Source of the DNA: Amyelois transitella
Lineage: Eukaryota > Arthropoda > Insecta > Lepidoptera > Pyralidae
Reading direction: 5' to 3'
DNA length: 64,000 nt
Assembly: GCF_032362555.1 (NCBI RefSeq)
Contig: NC_083523.1
Span: 1,897,501 to 1,961,500 of the forward strand
Numbering within the stretch: position 1 is the stretch's first letter; every line of letters starts with the position of its first letter. Below, piece after piece: positions 1 through 10,370 of the stretch. The notes beneath the pieces were generated by a model. That model saw only the letters and a program-made list of their open reading frames with translations, searched no databases and was not told the origin of the DNA. Both the position numbers and the translations under genes were made by a program.

Positions 1-92
1 ATCTTGGGTTTTGGGCAGAGAACCCTGACAAACAATAACTTAAAATAGAGAAAATCATAAACTCGAGTGTTGCCAATATAAATGTAGGTACT
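1..92 (-). repeat. Copia-type LTR fragment cut by the window edge
   Basis: Read on the minus strand this stretch matches the LTR found at 26857-27044: both share the TTTATATTGGCAACACT core, a TAAGTTATTGTTTGTC block and a CTCTGCCCAA block in the same order. It is therefore a second, diverged member of the same copia LTR family, in the opposite orientation. Its outer end lies beyond the window. Confidence 0.75.
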
Positions 93-568
93 TTCTAGGT
101 CGGAATCACAGCACTCTTTTGAACTAAATCTCAAAACATCATCTACGCCAAATTTCTCCGTTAATGTCGACGAAGTAGGGATATTATCATTTGTCTGAAA
201 ATAATTATATTTTTTTATTGTATTATTTCAAATTAAAAAATAAATAAAAGGAAAAAAACTTCAAGAATACACAATTATTAAACAAGCATGCAATGATAAA
301 AAAAAGGCATATGTAACGTGTTGTATGTAAGAAAAAGAAAAAGGTACACACTCCAGTTTGTTTTTTGCTACCACCGTCACCAATACCAATGATATCTTTT
401 GCCACCACCACCGGCTGTTGTCGTTGACTTACATCAGATCGACATGCCTACTATACGTTCTCTTGCTGTTTTCGTACATTTTATTAGAATCTGTTGTTTT
501 TGTTCATTTAAATTCATTAATCTTAGTTATTTTGTGATTTAAAATAGTAGCTGCAGTAATAATACACC
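93..568. other. AT-rich stretch without a recognisable gene
   Basis: I see no supported coding region. It probably holds the upstream part of the adjoining ISL2EU-type unit, since a YqaJ-type first exon starts at 569, but no terminal repeat could be identified. Confidence 0.4.
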
Positions 569-1551
569 ATGGAACCAGGTTTCATCAAAGCAAATAGCTC
601 CAATTTGCTAAGCTGTATTCAGTTACATTGATTGTTGATAAGGATGAAGAAAAAGTTATATCAGTGCAATGCCATGATTGTGTAGCTGCTCAAGGAGGCT
701 GCAAACATGCGATTGCTTTACTTATGTGGGTTCATCGTAGGAGTGAGGAGCCATCATTTACAGAAGTGCAGTGTTATTGGAAAAAATCCAAACTATCCAG
801 AGTAGTATCAAGTATATTACAGTAAAGAACTTGGCTAATAGTAATGGTAGTTCCATCATACCATAAAATTCTACAGTTTTACAAATTTTTTAGAAGCCAA
901 AAAAAAAAAATTTTGAAAGATATGAGCTGTTGAAGTTTCAAGCAGGTTATACCTTGTGATGAGCTACTTAGTGTTTCCATGCATCACGTTGTACTACAGT
1001 TTAAGGAAAAATGTTGCAACACATTTTTACAACAAATTAATATAAATAACAATATCCTAATTGAAATTGAAAAGAAGACCAGAGATCAGCATGCAAATAG
1101 CCTTTGGTATGAATCAAGATATGGCCGGATTACAGCCTCTAGGGCTTATGATGTCAGCCATTGCCAGACAAGTGACGGAACCCTCATTTCTCTTATTATG
1201 AGGGGGAAAATCCCAGACACGGCTGCCATGGAGCGAGGAAGAGACTTGGAAAGTAAAGTGCGAGACTCAGTGAGCAGAAAACTTAAGAAAATAACACCCG
1301 TATTCATAAACAATACTATGAGTTCTCACAGTGTGCGTGGATGCACAGGGTCCCATAAACCTATTCAGAGACAATACTTGACCGACGGTCGGCGCTATGC
1401 GTCACTTGAAATGAACGCACAGCTAAGGTTGCTTGCGAGCTGTATTAAGCAACGCATAGTGTCTATTGTCTATTATTTTGAGGTTAGTTGTATTTCGAGA
1501 TTTGTTTTTGCTCTGTTTGTGTATCAAGATTAGTGAAATATTTTATTTAAA

Positions 1552-2775
1552 ATGGATTACAGCAGTGAAGAAGAATTTGATAATTATATCAATGAGCACG
1601 ATGAGCACAGTATAATAAATACCAGAAAAGTGATACGGGATTTTCAAGATCCCTTTGATTACTACAGTTCGGAAGAATTCCGTCGACGCTACAGGTTTAC
1701 CAAAGATGTGGTACATTTTGTACTCTTGCCATTGATAAATAAAGACTTGGAGAAATTAACCGCAAGAGGTCTTCCAGTCCCACCTTTATATCAGCTACTA
1801 GTGTCTCTAAGATTTTATGCTTCTGGAAGTTTTCAGGTAGGTTCCTACAACACGTAAACTTTTTATACCTACAAATAAAACCTTTACATATTACTTAGGT
1901 ACTTATATCTATAAAACAAGTGTGTAAAATTATTGTATGTGCTGCCATCCACCCACTGTATTGAAAGTTTATCAATTAAGTATAATGTATATATCTTTTT
2001 TTTTTTACAGATGATTACTGGAGACCTCATAAGTATCAGTCAACCAACAGTCTCAAGAATTGTCAAAAGGGTGTCTCATCTGTTTTGTTTAAAAGTACGG
2101 GAATTCATCAAATTTCCCAACAACCTTCAAAGAATTAAAGAAGACTTTTATGTGATAGCCTCTTTTCCTGGGATAATAGGAGCTGTTGATGGTACTCACA
2201 TCCCAATTCGAAACCCTGGTGGGCCATATGCAGAAGTATTTAGGAATCGAAAAAAATTCTTCTCAATCAATACTCAGGTTGTATGTGGACCAAATTTAGA
2301 GATTTTTGATATTGTTGCTGACAGACCTGGATCAGTACATGACAATAGAATATTTCTAGCATCCAGTTTAAAGCGAAAAATGGAACAAGGTATTATAGAT
2401 GGCATACTTTTAGGAGATAGTGGATATGGCTGTCAAAGATATTTACTGACACCAGTGGCACAACCCGAAAACAATTCGGAAGAAAATTATAATAAGGCAC
2501 ATATTAAAACCCGGAACACAGTGGAAAGAACTATAGGCGTGTGGAAGAGAATATTTCCTTGCCTATCTAAAAAGATGGCAACAAATTTGACAACATCATG
2601 CAATGTTATTGTTGCTACTGCAGTACTGTACAATATATGCAGGGCTCATGGTGTTATTGAGCATATTGAACCTGATAACAGGAATATACAAAGAACTACG
2701 AGGAATGTTCAACAGTCAAGAGAAACTAGAGAAGGTTTACTTTTTAGAAGACTTTTCATATCTCGTCACTTTTGA
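1552..2775 (+). CDS. Harbinger (HARBI1-like) transposase, two exons
   Basis: Exon 1 is 1552-1836 and exon 2 is 2011-2775, joined in phase 0 across an intron with a CAG/GTAGGT donor and a polypyrimidine/ACAG acceptor. The predicted product is about 349 residues, the usual length for HARBI1-type transposases. The order is an acidic N-terminus, a helix-turn-helix stretch (ISQPTVSRIVKRV) and a DDE_Tnp_4 catalytic core. The acidic triad is visible in GAVDGTHIPI, LLGDSGYGC and NTVERTIGVWKR. No stop or frameshift interrupts it. It would cut and join the element's ends, with the SANT-like partner encoded on the other strand. The start was chosen because it gives the longest frame that matches the family's acidic N-terminus. 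Confidence 0.88.
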
Positions 2776-2814
2776 TAATATTTTAAATAAATAAAACATA
2801 GAATATTAAGAAGT

Positions 2815-4298
2815 TTAATTTCCAATTTGTTTATTTAACAATTCAATTTCTAATTTAATTTTTTGAATTTGAAATTCATGTATCTTTTTCTCGTACTCCA
2901 ACAAATTGTTTTCTCTTTCTATCAAAATCTTTTCCCGCTGTATCCTCAACTCGTGCAATGCCTGGTCCTGTTGTATGTTTATCGTGCTGCGTTTTACTCT
3001 TGCTTCTGTCTCGCTTAGAAATTTCTTGCTACCTGAAAAAAATATCAATAATTTGAATAAATAAATCTAAATAGTAACTTAACTGCTCTCTATAATAAAC
3101 TATATTTTACTGTACAACAGACAATGAGGTCTAACAGTTAACTTATATAGGAATCTTTATTGCACATTCAATTTTTGATTTCGATAAAAAAAATATGAAA
3201 TATAACTTACTAGTCGGTGTGGAAAAAGTATCTTTATTAGATTTCCTTTTCGGCTGCAAATAGCTATTTTCATCTATTTCATTTTGTAATTGTGCAAATA
3301 TTGGTCGTTTCCTTGAATGGTTTTCGGTTTGTTCTTCTGTGCTCAGATCAATAACTGAAACAATTTTATAAGTGTATGTTACATTATACGATAGAATAAA
3401 ACACATAGAAATAAATATCATTGATGTGATTCAAAATAAGATACCTTTTGCAGTTGCATTTTCAAACTGAAGTTCAGGGATCTTCCCATACTCGGGTTTC
3501 TTCATATCATCTAAATATTAAATAATTTGATTTAATTAAATAATAAAAAAACAGGTACCTATTATATTTTAGGCATAACTGATTACTTCTTATATTAGTA
3601 TTGGACATACAAATCAAAGAGAGATGATACCTTTCACAGTTGGTTTTTCTGCCTTGAATTCAAGATTCTTCCCATAATTTGGTTCTATTGTGTCAGCTAA
3701 AACTAAAAAGAAAACAAAAACATAATAATATATAAAGTACCTAAGAAAAATTTCTTATGACACAGGTATACATGTATACTAACTTTCAATTGTATTTGAG
3801 TCAATTACTCCTGGAACTCTCAAATTTATAAATGGACAGATTGTGTCTATAACATTATCAGACACCATGAAGCCATTTTCCGGAGGGCCTCCACCAGTGC
3901 GTTTCATACTCATCGACTCCTGAGAAAGTTCTTTCTTCCTTTGGGTCTTTATATTCTCCCAGCATCTTTTTAATTGATGAGTGACTCTTTGTGAGACATA
4001 TGACTGAGAATTGTAGGCTACCGCTAGATCCTCTCACGCCTGCTTCTTCAACTCAATATTTTTAGCATGTGTACGTTTATCTTCAATGATAGGCCGTTCC
4101 CGTACTAAGGCTACAATCAACTCTTTCTCGGCAGAAGAAAATGCCAGCTTTTTTGAACTGCAAAATAACCATACATATGATTTTAATAAACAAAGATGAA
4201 AATATACAATAACTCAACACAACATCAGTAAATAGAAGTATTTTTACTTACCTGATGGTTATGTTTACTGAACCTGAAGAAGGTGTAATTTTATCCAT
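2815..4298 (-). pseudogene. Harbinger Myb/SANT-like accessory protein, multi-exon
   Basis: The start codon at 4298 opens MDKITPSSG and continues after an intron (donor near 4252) into a Myb/SANT-like DNA-binding domain (KLAFSSAEKELIVALV ... QRVTHQLKRCWENIKTQRK). Further exons follow at about 3710-3630, 3513-3437, 3361-3212 and 3029-2815. The last encodes a charged coiled coil (EREKILIEREN, KIKLEIELLNKQ). Proteins of this type accompany Harbinger transposases and help them enter the nucleus and bind ends. The first SANT exon has an in-frame TGA at about 4035 where the family has Trp (KKQA-stop-EDLA), a single-base change, so this copy is probably dead. Two exons, 3710-3630 and 3513-3437, are duplicates of each other. 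Confidence 0.72.
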
Positions 4299-5081
4299 AT
4301 TTATTACAAGTCCACACAAGCAAAACTACCACAAAACAAAAACTTCGAACAATATTTATCGTATTTTATAGGTTATATTGACAATTGACAGATGTCAATC
4401 AGAAGCAGAGTGAACTGCGTAACGTAAACGAACCAATCACAGAGCTTTAATCAACGCAATGCGTTCGCTTAGTCAAGTGTCGCTTGAGTATTGTTTACGA
4501 AATGGAATGCTTGCCATATGGAACGCATTGAGAAATGTCTTACTTCGCATAGTGCTGCTCCTTTGCTTAAACAAGTATTGTTTGTGAATACGGGTGTAAT
4601 AAACAGTTGTGGACTCTTCATATCCCAAACCTATCCAATGTTAGCTTGTTGGCCAGATGGTGTGTGTGAAGACTGTATTGTTGAAATTAAGTGTCCCATG
4701 ACCGAACAAACCTTTATCAAGTATATAATAAACGGACAACCAACAAAAAAATGCTACATGCAGATACAAGTGCAAATGTATTTGACAGGACTTAAAAAGT
4801 GTTATTTTTGTGTAGCGGATCCTAACTTTTCAACAAATTCTAATGTTGAAATTGTATGTGTTACATACAACGAAGACTTTATATTAGAAAATATTAAAAG
4901 TTTAGTTACATTTTGGGAAACCTATGTGTATCCTTTATTGTACAGAAGTATTGAATAATAAATAAAAATACTGAAATTTCTTGTTATTATTTATTTATTC
5001 TCAATTATTTTATGAGCGAATCTTGTAAATTAATTAAACCGCAAGCTATAGTTATTACATCATCAAGTACTTTCACTAAGC

Positions 5082-5652
5082 TTAAATTAAGACAAGCATG
5101 AGGTTTAACATACTGTACTCCCGTAAACGTCTGATGACCCACTCAATATGAATCCTAAGGCTTGCAATTTGCTTAGTTTCCTTAGCTTCAGCCTTAGAAA
5201 ATTTAGTACCAGACTGAACTAATACCATCCCCCTCTGGCATAAGTAGACTTCCACATGTTTGAACCCCCGGTCAGCCATGACACACATAGCCTGTTGTAA
5301 ACACTTTACAAAGTCACAGGTTTCAACCAGGCATGTATCTGTTATACGTCCTCCATAACCAGGGGAAATAAAATTGACCAGGCCATTGGAAGAAGAAACA
5401 AGATATTTTATAGTGTTAGCCTTTTTATAATCAGACCATGTCAAAGCTTGATTCACTGCCTTTGATGGCTTTTGTATCTCGATCTCTAAACAGCTTATAC
5501 AGCTTACTTTATGAAATCGGTGCCTGAAGGCCATAGGTAAATTCTTTTTAATTAATTCAATATCTAATGTAACAATGAATGGGCGAATCACACTAGCTAA
5601 TATCGGTATATTTTTAGAGAATATTCTGCTAGCATAGGGAAAAGTGGTCACC
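5082..5652 (-). pseudogene. ISL2EU-type DDE transposase, C-terminal part, copy A
   Basis: This open stretch encodes the second half of a DDE_Tnp_4-type transposase. Motifs shared with the copies at 16640-17400 and 39518-40000 include MADRGFKHVE (an acidic catalytic position), a KAEAKETKQIASLRIH linker and HIEWVIRRLREY, which carries the last acidic residue. It is tail-to-tail with the YqaJ gene ending at 4958, about 120 bp apart. The N-terminal half, where a THAP domain is expected, is missing because a pogo-like element begins at about 5656. The residues flanking the break (MVTTFPYASRIFSK) are where the sequence would continue upstream. Confidence 0.8.
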
Positions 5653-6195
5653 ATTCGTACGCGGGGCACATTCGTACAGTTAGTATAACAGAAATACTAA
5701 ACGGGGCACAAACACGCCTTTGCTTGTGTGCATAGACATATCGGCCGCCATGTTGCTAGCGGATTGTCGCGCCAGTCGCATTACGGTGTATCAGCTGACA
5801 AGACGTAACGTGTTTTCGCGCACGGTGAGAAATTTTTTTTACCTAAATGTAATTCGTAATTCGTAATTGTAAGTATGCAAACCATAGTAGCTACTTTTGT
5901 GCTGTATAGTATACACCTCGTGGGGAGAGGCTGGTGTACTGAGATACAAGCTCTGCTTAGTTCAGACACCAGTCTCTCACAATCTTAAATAAGTTAAACC
6001 ATGTAACTTTTACAATAAGTCTGTGTCATGTTTAGATTGTGGAGAAAAATAAAGAAATTTGAAAATTTTAATTTGAAGTAGAATTGTTATGTTTTTGATA
6101 AAATGGTGATGCTTAATCAATGTTAACATTGTTTATTTTGAGCTTTAATTGTTATATTTCTCAAACTAAATTAGAATTTGTATAAAGTTTTATTT

Positions 6196-6650
6196 TAATT
6201 TTGTGCAAAGGCACAATCGTACGGGTACGAATGCTCCCCTTTAGATTTTATCAACTACCAGTATATTAAAATTAAATTTTTATGAAATAAAATATAGTTT
6301 TATCTTTTAAAGTATTCTTGTTCTAACAAAATGAAATATTTTTATTAACTCAACCTTAGAATTATTTTTTTTTGCAGAATCATGGTGCGAAAATATAAAA
6401 AAAGGGTACGCGTACGATTGTGCCTTTGCACAAAAGTGCAAAGGCACAATCGTACGGGTACGAATGCTCCCCTTTAGATTTTATCAACTACCAGTATATT
6501 AAAATTAAATTTTTATGAAATAAAATATAGTTTTATCTTTTAAAGTATTCTTGTTCTAACAAAATGAAATATTTTTATTAACTCAACCTTAGAATAATTT
6601 TTTTTTGCAGAATCATGGTGCGAAAATATAAAAAAAGGGTACGCGTACTC
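6196..6650 (+). repeat. Tandem duplication of about 215 bp inside the pogo leader
   Basis: The block 6205-6412, from GTGCAAAGGCACAATCG to GGGTACGCGTAC, is repeated almost exactly at 6436-6648. Each copy holds the intron 3' end (TTTTTTTGCAG) and the start of the transposase reading frame (ATGGTGCGAAAATA), so the element has two competing first coding exons. The junction between copies is the perfect hairpin at 6411-6456. Confidence 0.85.
6411..6456. repeat. Perfect hairpin, 21 bp arms, 4 bp spacer
   Basis: The arm 6411-6431 (CGTACGATTGTGCCTTTGCA plus C) is exactly complementary to 6436-6456, with spacer AAAA. It sits at the seam of the tandem duplication. The right arm is ordinary leader sequence also present at 6205-6225, while the left arm is its inverted copy attached to the end of the first repeat. 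Confidence 0.92.
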
Positions 6651-8630
6651 AAGAAGTGGATGAAGAGTCCATGAAATTAGCAATTGATGATGTGATACAA
6701 GGACGGTTGTCGTATAGGAAAGCCGCGTTAAAATACAACATCAAAACATCAACGTTGGAAAGCAGAGTTAAGAAACTTAAAGATGGCTCTAATGCCGATG
6801 GACTCTCACGAACTTTTCATTCAAAGTGCACGAGTCTACAAGTCTTCTCATTGGAAGAAGAGGTACGCTTAAATGACTATTATTACTAATTGCTGCAAAA
6901 TGCATTATGGCTTAACGATAGTACAAATTCGGAAACTTGCCTACGATTATGCGAAAGCGTTGAATTTAAAATATCCAGCGAAATGGGACGAAAATCAAAT
7001 GGCTGGCTTAGAGTGGATGCGTAAATACAGGGAACGAAACACCAACCTCAGTCTGCGAAAGCCAGAGAACACTAGCACTGCTCGATCATTCGCGTTTAAT
7101 AAGAATGCAGTCCAAGAGTTCCAAAATAATTTGGCTGAAGTATTACAGCGACATAATTTTGCAGCCGACAGGATATTTAATTTCAACGAGTCTTAGGTAT
7201 CTACTGTTTTAGAAACTCCTAAAATTTTTGCCCCTAAATCACAGAAACAAGTGGGACAAATCGTGTCAGCGGAAAGAGGCGAGTTGATTATTTGGTGCTA
7301 TTATTTCTGCCAGCGGAAATACTATCCCTCCGCTATTTGTATTTCCACGGGTGCACTACAGAGACCATTTTCTTGAAGGTGCGCCTGAAGGAAGCCTCGG
7401 AGTTGCTAATAGAAGTGGGTGGAAAAATGCTGACATATTTGTTTCAGTATTAAAGCACATTCAGAAATAAACATTAAGCTCTAAAGAACTTCCGATTTTA
7501 CTGCTATGTGATGATCACGAAAGCCACATTAGCTTACAAGCTATAACATATGCTCGAGATAATGGCATCATTTATGTGTCTTTTCCGCCGCACACAAGTC
7601 ATCGATTGCAACCTTTAGAAGTTGGAGTGTTCGGCCCATTGGATCGGATCGGATTTGGAAAGCCAGGTATATGGCCGTTCAATGAAATGGCCTTCAGCGA
7701 TGAAGATTTTGTTCCCATTGACGTGTATGCTTCAAATAATTCGGTAAATGTGCCACCTAATCTGGAAACAAGTACTGTGGCTCTAGAACCACAACCTTCC
7801 ATCAGCGTGCCATCGACTGATATGAATGAGCCAGATATTCGTGAGCCTTCTTTGCTGCAAAATACTCAAGACATTGTTATCGGAACTGGCGAATCTTCCC
7901 CCTCTGCGGCTGATGCACAATCTGAACCGAGTTCTTATCATCCCATAACACCAGAAGTCATAAGACCTTATCCTACAACTGTTAGAAATAGAAAAACCAA
8001 TAAAGAAAAAGAAAGAAAACCGGGTAAATCCCGTGTATATACAGATACACCTGAAAAAACTGAACGAGAAGAGAGACATAGACAGAAAGAATTGAAAAAA
8101 ATAGAACAGGAAAGGAAAGCCAGAGCCAAAGCAGTGAAACGTAATTTAAAGGAACTTAATTCTAGACAAAAGAAACAGAAAGCTAAGAAAATAGAAAGCG
8201 AAGATGATTCAGGTGAATCTAAAGGATCGCAATTTAGCTTGCGGGAGAGTTCTACATCTCCAGTTGATTTAGAAATGGACGAAGAGACTGATGATCTTAG
8301 TATCAATAATTATTTAAATGTTACACCAGAGAAAATCAAAGATAATTGTTATGTTTTGGTAAAGTTTGAAAAAAAAAGACTTCTGTTGTCTATTATGTCG
8401 GAAAAGTTCTCAGTCATTATTCGGATACAGAGATGAAAATAAGTTATCTTCGGAAGAAACCGGGATTGTCGTGGTCATTCATTTTCCCCGATATAGAAGA
8501 CATACACACTGTGTATATCAGCGATGTCGCCATGATCCTCCCTGATCCTCAACCACGAACGGGCTGTACATCCAGAATGGCTAGAATTTTTACTTTTGTA
8601 GTTAATTTAAATAATTATAATGTGCAATAA
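6615..8630 (+). pseudogene. Pogo/Tigger-like transposase pseudogene
   Basis: The order is an N-terminal HTH_psq-type domain (AIDDVIQGRLSYRKAALKYNIK, 6656-6790), a CENP-B-like region (6873-7196) and a DDE_1 catalytic core. The second catalytic stretch is visible as LLLCDDHESHIS at about 7495. A long charged C-terminal tail follows, rich in Lys/Glu/Arg (7950-8240). It is broken by a frameshift just after the start codon, a stop at 7194 in the first catalytic stretch (FNES then TAG), further frame changes to 7575, and an internal deletion at about 7650 that jumps from VFGPL to GIWPFNE and removes the third catalytic acidic residue. The tail is the part that recurs alone at 43616-44395. Confidence 0.8.
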
Positions 8631-8951
8631 GTTCCAAAGTAACAACCAAATATATAATTATATACTTTAAGTTTAAATTGTTAAAGACTGTACAACGATG
8701 TTATACAAAATGATTGTAAACATCTCATTTAGGTAGACTTAGAATTATCAATAAGTAAACTAAGGATGAACGATTTTATTTTTTGTTATTTTCCTAAAGA
8801 AAGATTTATCGACTATGAGTCAAGTCACAAGTTATTAAGTTAGTTCTTTGATAAATAAATATTTTTATAATAAATAATAAAAATTTAACGACTTTAATTG
8901 GCATTTTAATTTCCTTTATGAATCTACCTCATGCTGTACGAAAGTACACCG

Positions 8952-8995
8952 CCTACTGTACGAACGTACCCCGTACGTGGGGTACATTCGTACAA
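8952..8995. repeat. Abutting pogo-type terminal repeats
   Basis: The right end of the pogo-like element runs straight into a sequence like its own left end (TGGGGTACATTCGTAC), so two element termini meet at a palindromic GTACCCCGTACGTGGGGTAC. This is either the relic of a second copy inserted into the end of the first or an inverted duplication of the terminus. Confidence 0.6.
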
Positions 8996-9078
8996 ATATC
9001 TTATCATAAAAAAATGACTATAACCCTTGAACCTTTTGACATAAAAGTTTCGAACTGTGTTTTTTAAATGGAGATGTA

Positions 9079-10086
9079 GGGTTACCTATCACAAACTAGA
9101 ATTCTTTAGTTACGAATTTGAAAATACCAAAAACGTTTCGTAATTTTTTTTATTTTCAATATTTTCATTTGACCGAAATATCTTATTCCATCTGGTTGAA
9201 ATTCCGATTTTCGGTGGTTATATTTTTGAAATGTATATGCTTTGCATTGCAACCTAACGTTAAACCGATGATACTATTTCTGTACGTTTCATAAAGAAAA
9301 TAATTATTTAAACTAAAAATTATTTTCGCTATTATTAAAATACAACATGACAAATACCAAATAAGTTCAATCATAATTTTGAAATCCAAAATGTTTATAT
9401 ATACAGAGTATATACTTTGTAGTTATGTTCTATTTGTGTGTAAATGAACTTTTTCTGATTGATCCGGGTCTTGGGTGTTTATTTATTTAAGTATTTGTTA
9501 TAAAATATAGTATCGTTGAGTTAGTATCCCATAACACAAGTTTTGAACTTACTTTGGGTTTGGCTCAATCTGTGTGATTTATCCATGTATATGTTGCAGT
9601 CAAAACTCTTAACCAGTCAAAAGTACTTTTGACTAGCAACAAAAAAGCTTTTTGGGTGGTTTACAAAAAAAATACCTAACACTCGAAGGGTGATCGCTCG
9701 CTGCGCTCGCGATCACCCTTCGAACCTATCACATGCATGTCGCGTCTGAGAACAATGTCCGAAAAGAATACGACTACTTATTTGTTAGTAAGAGCGCGTA
9801 CCTGCTTCATGCAGCAACGGTCAAAAGTACTTTTAACTGATTTTGCTAGTCAATAGTACTTTTGACTGGTTAAGTGCTAGTCAATAGTACTTTTGACTGG
9901 TTAAGAGTTTTGACTGTGACATATATATTTATATTATATTTAATGAATCATTCAAAAAATTACGGCGCTGTTTTTCGCTAACACTTATTATTTTTATAAC
10001 TCTACAGGTTCACTTTACTTCGGCCTTTAGGGTCCTAATAAAATAGAAGTTATTGAAAATCAAATCTAGTTTGTGATAGGTTACCC
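9079..10086. mobile_element. Non-autonomous MULE-like element
   Basis: The ends are inverted repeats: GGTTACCTATCACAAACTAG at 9080 and its complement at 10065-10086. The same terminal sequence recurs at 12377-12397, beyond the MULE transposase gene. A 25 bp block just inside the right end (AATAAAATAGAAGTTATTGA at about 10038) also recurs inside that larger element at about 12108. It contains no gene, and a MITE sits in its middle at 9597-9916. Confidence 0.6.
9597..9916. mobile_element. Palindromic MITE with hairpin core
   Basis: The terminal inverted repeats are CAGTCAAAACTCTTAACCAG and its complement at the right end. Each terminal arm contains a palindrome, perfect at 9615-9634 (AGTCAAAAGTACTTTTGACT), and the right arm is repeated in tandem (9853-9910). 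The centre has a GC-rich hairpin at 9684-9722 with 14 bp arms (CGAAGGGTGATCGC) round an 11 bp loop. There is no coding capacity. Confidence 0.7.
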
Positions 10087-10370
10087 CCAAGGCCCAAGGG
10101 CCACCCCGCCGCAACCTAAACCTACCTATAGCGCTCTGTCACAAGATTCAAATGTGATATAGAGTAATCCAAAAACGTAATGTTTAAATACATAGTGTTA
10201 ATCTTCTAAAGTAAAACATTTAGCCTGGTAAAATAAATGGAGCAAAAACATTTTTTGTTGTGTTGCTGTAAAATTAATATTATTAATTATTTTTACGGTA
10301 GTTAGATAATAAACATCATTGTCTGTCTAAACATCTCATACACATATTGTTGTTTATCATTATTATTAAA

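Larger units (their letters stand above)
1295..4596 (+). mobile_element. PIF/Harbinger DNA transposon, about 3.3 kb
   Basis: Terminal inverted repeats start CACCCGTATTCA at 1295 and end in the complement at 4596, about 23 bp with one mismatch. They are flanked by a TAA duplication, the 3 bp TWA type usual for PIF/Harbinger. The element carries the standard two genes of this superfamily, a DDE transposase on + and a Myb/SANT-like protein on -, arranged convergently. A looser subterminal inverted repeat (GCGTCACTTGA ... GAACGCA near 1400, complement near 4465-4487) lies inside the ends. It inserted into the YqaJ gene of an ISL2EU-type element, so it is younger than that element. Confidence 0.88.
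569..4958 (+). pseudogene. ISL2EU-type YqaJ exonuclease gene, copy A, interrupted
   Basis: ATG at 569 opens MEPGFIKAN, the same start as copies at 41608 and 25491 (minus). A deletion then joins it to a SWIM-like zinc finger at about 628-825 (CHDC ... GCKH). The YqaJ-type PD-(D/E)xK nuclease domain follows in two pieces, 979-1291 and 4600-4958. Its active-site signature is still visible in the second piece: WPDG, then EIKCP, then QIQVQMY. These residues form the metal-dependent nuclease centre in YqaJ/lambda-exonuclease folds. The two pieces are separated by a Harbinger element with TAA target duplications (1292-1294, 4597-4599), and removing it rejoins the domain in frame. In ISL2EU-type transposons this gene accompanies a THAP/DDE transposase; here that gene lies tail-to-tail at 5082-5652. 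The deletion and frame breaks before 979 make it a pseudogene. Confidence 0.82.
5656..8977 (+). mobile_element. Pogo/Tigger-like DNA transposon, decayed
   Basis: The left end reads CGTACGCGGGGCACATTCG and the right end near 8954-8977 is its imperfect complement, giving terminal inverted repeats of about 25 bp built round CGTACG. Between them lies one transposase gene on the + strand. The 5' flank (5690-6195) and 3' flank (8640-8950) contain no other gene that I can see. The element truncated the ISL2EU transposase to its left. Confidence 0.65.

Noticed and set aside
6196-6650. Direct repeats resembling a CRISPR or satellite array
   Set aside because: Only two units with long, near-identical sequence; it is a tandem duplication in a pogo leader.
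9684-9722. GC-rich hairpin as a transcription terminator or RNA gene
   Set aside because: It is the centre of a MITE with matching terminal repeats, and intrinsic terminators do not apply in an insect genome.
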